Of a stretch of 64,000 nucleotides of DNA, positions 60,550 to 64,000 are shown in pieces (position 1 is the stretch's first letter; every line of letters starts with the position of its first letter). The notes under the pieces were generated by a model. It did not search any database. It had not been told where the DNA came from and worked only from the letters and a program-made list of their open reading frames with translations. Source of the DNA: JAPLNB01 sp964451955 (GTDB taxonomy: Bacteria > Planctomycetota > Phycisphaerae > Tepidisphaerales > Tepidisphaeraceae); NCBI GenBank assembly GCA_964451955.1, contig CAYVKG010000004.1, forward strand, positions 33,496 through 97,495, read 5' to 3'. A program made the position numbers and the translations under genes.

Positions 60550-63240
60550 TCACTTCAATGCTTTGCCGACAAATTGCCTCGCCATCTCCAGTGCCTCACC
60601 CAGCTTGGAGGGGTCCTTGCCACCCGCCTGCGCCATGTTCGGACGACCGCCACCACCACCCCCGGCAATCTTGGCGGTTTCGCGAACCCAATCCCCCGCC
60701 TTCAACCCTTTGGCAATCACATCATCGCTCACCGCCGCAACGAACGTCACCTTCTCATCCTCCGCCGATCCCAGCAGGATCGCATACGAACCGGCCTTCT
60801 TCTTCAGCCAGTCCATCGCCGTCCGAAGCTGCTCGTCAGTCGCGCCAGGTATCTCCCCGACAATCAGTCGCCCAGAACCCACACCCGGCGCACTCTCCAG
60901 CAACTTCCCCGCCACCGCAAGCGGATCCGACTTCGCCCCCGCGCCGGCCGCCAGCTTCTTCTTCAACGTCTTGATCTCCTCCTGCAGCGAGGCAATACGC
61001 TTCGGAGCATCGTCCACCGAGGCCGAGAGCAACTGCGAAATCATACGCAGGCTCTGATCCATCCGCTGTATGTGCTCCACTGCCATCCTCCCCGTTACCG
61101 CCGTCACCCGACGTACACCCTTCGACACCGCCTCTTCCCCAACGATCTTGAAGAAACCCGCCTGACTCGTCCGGCTCAAATGCGTCCCACCGCAGAACTC
61201 AATGCTCATCTCAGGCCCGGCATGCCTCACCGGATCCTCCGTCCCAATCGCAATCACTCGAACCGGATCAGGGTACTTCTCCCCAAAAACGGCCCGAACG
61301 CCGGGAATGCTCTTCGCCTCCGAAAGCGGCAGGACCGTCGCGCTCACCGGCAAATCGCTGTATATCTTCTCATTCACAAGACGCTCAACCTGCGCAGTCT
61401 CCTCCGCCGTCAGCGCGCGCGGATGCGAAAAGTCAAAACGCAGTCTCTCGGGATCAACCAGCGATCCCTTCTGCTCAATATGGTCGCCCAAAACCTTCTT
61501 CAGCGACCAGTTGAGCAGGTGCGTCGTGGTGTGGTTACGCATCGTGTCGGCTCGTTGACCATCCACGCGAATAACGGCCGACTGGCCGGCCGAAACGGTC
61601 CCGTTACGCACGGCCCCCCAGTGCAGCACATGGTCCCCTTTTCGCTCCGTCGCCGTCACGTCAAACACCCCCGTCGCCGTCTCTATCACCCCTATATCCC
61701 CCACCTGCCCGCCTTGTTCCGCATAAAACGCGGTGCGGTCCACCAACAACGCCGCTTCATCATCCTCCTTAAGCTCCCCACGGCGCAAAGCCTCGTGCCC
61801 CGTCACATAGCCAATGATCCGGCCATCGACCGCAAAACCCTCGTACTTCGCCGAATCATCGGTTGGCCCAAAACCCGACAGGTCCACCGCTACCTGCGCG
61901 TGCTGCTTCCGCCCAGCTCCCGAAATCGCAACATGCTCCGCCCAGAGCCGCTCGTATTCCGGAGTGTCCACCGACAAACCCCGCTCCTGCGCAAGCTGAC
62001 GCGTCAGATCCGCCGGAAAACCCAACGTCGCATGAAGATTAAACGCGTCGGTGCCCGAAATCACCTTGCCGCTCGAAGCTCTCTGGGCGGCTTCATCAAA
62101 CACGTGCAGGCCACGCTCCACGGTCGCCAGAAAATCGCCTTCCTCCGCCTTGATCGTCTGCGCAACCTGGTCCGGATTCCGGCGAAGCTCCGGGAACGCA
62201 TCACCCATCTGCTCCACAATGACCGGCACCAGTCTGTGCAAAAACGGTTCCTGAAGCTTCAGAACCTGGTACCCAAACCGCACGGCACGCCGGATCACCG
62301 AACGCAACACCGCGCCACGCTTCTTATTGCTCGGTGCCGCTCCGTCCGTGATGGCAAATGTCGCCGTCCGGGCATGGTCGGCTATCACCCGAAACGCAAT
62401 GTCCGTCGGATTGTCCAGAACCCCTCCATACCGGGCCTTCGACAAGTCGGCGATCGCCGTCATCAACGGCCCAAAAACGTCCGTGTCGTAGTTCGACTCC
62501 TTCCCCTGCAACACCGCGCAAATCCGCTCAAACCCCATCCCCGTGTCAACGTGCTTCGCGGGCAGCGGATTGAGCCGCCCATCCGTCCCTCGGTTGAACT
62601 GAATGAAAACCAGATTCCATACCTCAATGACTCGCGAATCGCCTGCGTTCACCAACCGGCCGCCCGACTTGTCCGGTGTCCGGTCGTAGTGGATCTCCGA
62701 ACATGGACCGCATGGGCCCGTGTTGCCCATCTCCCAGAAGTTGTCCTTCTTGTTCCCCAAATGAACGTGCTCGGGATCAATGTCCGTCACACTCTTCCAA
62801 AGCTCCGCCGCCTCGCGGTCAGCGTCCAAACCCTCAGCGGGATCCCCCATGAACACCGTGGCGTGCAATCGCGACTTGTCCAGGCCCCATACTCCCGTCA
62901 GCAACTCCCATGCCCATTCAATCGCCTCCCTCTTGAAATAGTCTCCGAAAGACCAGTTCCCCAACATCTCAAAAAAAGTGTGGTGATAGGTGTCTTTCCC
63001 TACGTCATCAAGGTCATTGTGCTTGCCGCCCGCGCGAATACATTTCTGGGTGTTCACCGCCCGCGTGTACGCCCGCTTTTCCACGCCAAGGAAAATCGGC
63101 TTAAACTGGTTCATCCCGGCATTTGCAAACAACAACGTCGGGTCGTCCAGTGGCACCACTGGCGAACTGGGAACGAACGTATGCCCGTGCTTCTGGGTGA
63201 AGAAGTCCAGGAACTGTTGGCGAATCTGTGTTGATGTCAT
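60550..63240 (-). CDS. alaS: Alanyl-tRNA synthetase
   Basis: An 896-aa class II synthetase. In order it has the catalytic core (GNWSFGDYFKREAI; class II motif 2/3 region GMGFERI), the tRNA-recognition domain, the editing domain with NHTTTHLLNW and CGGTHLSRT, and a C-Ala domain containing GGGGGGRPNMAQAGG. Length matches full-length bacterial AlaRS. The ATG at 63240 begins the canonical TSTQIRQQFLDFF start. The 5' half is compositionally balanced, unlike the strongly C-skewed region upstream in the window. Confidence 0.97.
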   Translation of the reverse strand: MTSTQIRQQFLDFFTQKHGHTFVPSSPVVPLDDPTLLFANAGMNQFKPIFLGVEKRAYTRAVNTQKCIRAGGKHNDLDDVGKDTYHHTFFEMLGNWSFGDYFKREAIEWAWELLTGVWGLDKSRLHATVFMGDPAEGLDADREAAELWKSVTDIDPEHVHLGNKKDNFWEMGNTGPCGPCSEIHYDRTPDKSGGRLVNAGDSRVIEVWNLVFIQFNRGTDGRLNPLPAKHVDTGMGFERICAVLQGKESNYDTDVFGPLMTAIADLSKARYGGVLDNPTDIAFRVIADHARTATFAITDGAAPSNKKRGAVLRSVIRRAVRFGYQVLKLQEPFLHRLVPVIVEQMGDAFPELRRNPDQVAQTIKAEEGDFLATVERGLHVFDEAAQRASSGKVISGTDAFNLHATLGFPADLTRQLAQERGLSVDTPEYERLWAEHVAISGAGRKQHAQVAVDLSGFGPTDDSAKYEGFAVDGRIIGYVTGHEALRRGELKEDDEAALLVDRTAFYAEQGGQVGDIGVIETATGVFDVTATERKGDHVLHWGAVRNGTVSAGQSAVIRVDGQRADTMRNHTTTHLLNWSLKKVLGDHIEQKGSLVDPERLRFDFSHPRALTAEETAQVERLVNEKIYSDLPVSATVLPLSEAKSIPGVRAVFGEKYPDPVRVIAIGTEDPVRHAGPEMSIEFCGGTHLSRTSQAGFFKIVGEEAVSKGVRRVTAVTGRMAVEHIQRMDQSLRMISQLLSASVDDAPKRIASLQEEIKTLKKKLAAGAGAKSDPLAVAGKLLESAPGVGSGRLIVGEIPGATDEQLRTAMDWLKKKAGSYAILLGSAEDEKVTFVAAVSDDVIAKGLKAGDWVRETAKIAGGGGGGRPNMAQAGGKDPSKLGEALEMARQFVGKALK

Positions 63241-63350
63241 AAGGGCTTTTCTCTACTGTGAGCCCGGGATTATTAGCGAAGCCACAAGGGGCTTCAAGGG
63301 TACCCGGCTCACATGCCGATAAGACGCCTTGGAGGCCCAAAGTTAAGCAC

Positions 63351-63378
63351 TTGACAGACCTACGGCATATATTAGAGT
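63351..63378 (+). promoter_or_regulatory. Promoter of tRNA-Asn
   Basis: A perfect TTGACA -35, a 16-bp spacer and TAGAGT lie about 40 bp before the tRNA. This is the strongest -35 element seen in the window and fits a highly expressed tRNA gene. Confidence 0.6.
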
Positions 63379-63419
63379 TACGCACCCGACCGCCCAGAAA
63401 GCTGGCGGAAACACACATT

Positions 63420-63491
63420 TCGGCAGTAGCTCAATGGTAGAGCAGCCGGCTGTTAACCGGCTGGTTGAAGGTTCGAGTCCTTCCTGCCGAG
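63420..63491 (+). tRNA. tRNA-Asn (anticodon GTT)
   Basis: A complete cloverleaf can be folded by hand. The acceptor stem pairs TCGGCAG with CTGCCGA, the D-arm is GCTC/GAGC and the anticodon stem is GCCGG/CCGGC. The anticodon loop CTGTTAA has anticodon GTT at 63452-63454, and the T-arm is GAAGG/CCTTC with TTCGAGT. The CCA end is not encoded; the sequence continues GCTTG. It is 179 bp upstream of alaS on the other strand and is followed by a terminator. Confidence 0.95.
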
Positions 63492-63798
63492 CTTGATTGA
63501 AAACGGCGAACTTCGCCGGCAATGCAGTTAACGGAAAGCCCCGGAGCGAAAGCCGCCGGGGTTTTTCTGTAACCCGTTGTAGTCAAATGGTTATGGTCAA
63601 GCGCCCCGGACAACCCGACTCTCTGTTCCTTCCCGCACCGGACACGTTGCGGCTGAGAACCTGTACGTTCCGGCCCGGACCCCAAAAGCAACGCCCCGAA
63701 CTCTCTGACTCTCTCGTAAACAGCAGCAGAGAATTTAACAGGCCCGTCCGTCTCGGGGCCCAAGAGGAATTCGAACTCCTCGGCAAAGGGAGCGCGGC
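63492..63798. other. 307-bp gap between tRNA-Asn and the zeta-toxin-like gene
   Basis: It contains the tRNA terminator (63539-63566). A frame from 63497 or an internal ATG near 63586 ends at 63802 and overlaps the next gene's ATG by 4 bp. Its composition is unlike a protein, so I do not call it, though an antitoxin cannot be excluded. Confidence 0.4.
63539..63566 (+). terminator. Intrinsic terminator after tRNA-Asn
   Basis: CCCCGG (63539-63544) and CCGGGG (63556-63561) pair across an 11-nt loop that can form an extra GC-GAAA-GC step, followed by TTTTT. Confidence 0.8.
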
Positions 63799-64000
63799 AT
63801 GACTCCGTCGCAGCCGACGCCCGCGCCCCGCGCCTTGATCCTCGCTGGCCCCAATGGCTCCGGCAAGACCACCTTCGCCAGGGAGTTTCTACCGGCCGAA
63901 GGCCACTGCCCGACGTTCATCAATGCGGACCTGATCGCCGCCGGGTTGTCGCCGTTCGAACCGGAGAAGGCCAACATCACCGCCATGCGACTGATGGCCG
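63799..64000 (+). CDS. Zeta-toxin-like P-loop protein, cut by window edge
   Basis: The first 67 residues are visible. They contain a Walker A, LAGPNGSGKTTFA (about residues 15-27), then EFLP, FINADLIAAGLSPF and an acidic segment. This order matches the zeta-toxin-like nucleotide kinase family, whose members phosphorylate UDP-N-acetylglucosamine or unknown small molecules. The ATG has GGGAG 7 nt upstream. A frame ending at 63802 overlaps it by 4 bp but is not convincing as an antitoxin. The position beside a tRNA raises the possibility of an acquired gene. Confidence 0.8.
   Translation, partial: MTPSQPTPAPRALILAGPNGSGKTTFAREFLPAEGHCPTFINADLIAAGLSPFEPEKANITAMRLMA

Noticed and set aside
59621..61057. 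478-codon plus-strand frame across the gene-free region
   Set aside because: Low-complexity Pro/Ser/Arg/His translation that continues into the antisense of alaS.
60070..63234. 1054-codon plus-strand frame with a perfect AGGAGG and ATG
   Set aside because: It runs antisense through all of alaS, whose protein is unmistakable. The translation is low-complexity and Arg/Pro-rich. Only the start-like signal is kept as an observation.
63764..63781. GAGGA/TCCTC stem with a TTCGAA loop resembling a tRNA T-arm on the minus strand
   Set aside because: The loop is one base too long and position 61 is not C. No acceptor or anticodon arm is found nearby, so it is not a tRNA or a convincing tRNA fragment.
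63587..63802. Frame ending in a 4-bp overlap with the zeta-toxin-like gene, possible antitoxin
   Set aside because: Its residue composition looks non-coding, it begins close to a terminator and no antitoxin motif is seen. The overlap alone is weak evidence.

Overview
The window looks like a chromosomal segment of a Gram-negative, probably planctomycetal (Phycisphaerae-like) bacterium; this placement is inferred from gene content. It encodes outer-membrane assembly and lipid A genes (bamA, an ompH/skp homologue, lpxD). It also carries a Minf_1886-family protein, a Tat-exported Gfo/Idh/MocA oxidoreductase, two glutamine synthetases (types I and III), two URO-D-like proteins beside polysaccharide-degrading enzymes, and a PilMNO/PilBTC type IV pilus operon. 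There are no insertion sequences, CRISPR arrays or rRNA genes. One tRNA gene, tRNA-Asn(GTT), lies near the right end.

Layout. At 1-1422 there is a truncated nnrD and a divergent lineage-specific gene. At 1458-7610 lies the most suggestive regulatory region. A minus-strand operon encodes a lone receiver, a membrane histidine kinase and an NtrC-type sigma-54 activator. It starts at a near-perfect -24/-12 promoter and faces a second, divergent -24/-12 promoter. That second promoter leads into a roughly 140-nt leader or small RNA ending in a perfect 11-bp terminator hairpin, followed by an MFS transporter translationally coupled to a nitrilase-family amidohydrolase. At 7707-11274 there is a ribose-type sugar ABC importer. 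Convergent to it at 11271-14620 are a URO-D-like protein and a heparinase II/III-like lyase.

At 14854-18884 the two glutamine synthetases stand back to back. At 18918-29252 is mixed housekeeping: hpt, a flippase-like membrane protein, metG, a Minf_1886 protein, lipoproteins, an oxidoreductase/kinase/redoxin operon and a ferritin. At 29371-36402 a minus-strand operon encodes a clan-A glycosidase, a C25-like peptidase, a second URO-D-like protein and a GH2 enzyme. At 36643-40862 come bamA, ompH and lpxD. At 41024-45824 are surface-glycan genes, an FHA protein and hemW.

At 46179-53678 the pilus assembly operon runs pilM, N, O, P-like, B, T, C. A convergent secreted oligopeptidase separates it from three pilin-like genes (55869-58340) and a VWA protein. 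About 0.95 kb without a credible gene, carrying a 67-68 bp imperfect direct repeat, precedes alaS (60550-63240). After tRNA-Asn the window ends inside a zeta-toxin-like gene.

From about 16.6 kb to 60 kb the plus strand is strongly C-rich and G-poor whichever strand is coding. This is why so many long but spurious antisense frames are open. Start codons were chosen from ribosome-binding sites, 4-bp stop/start overlaps and family alignment from memory; no database search was possible.
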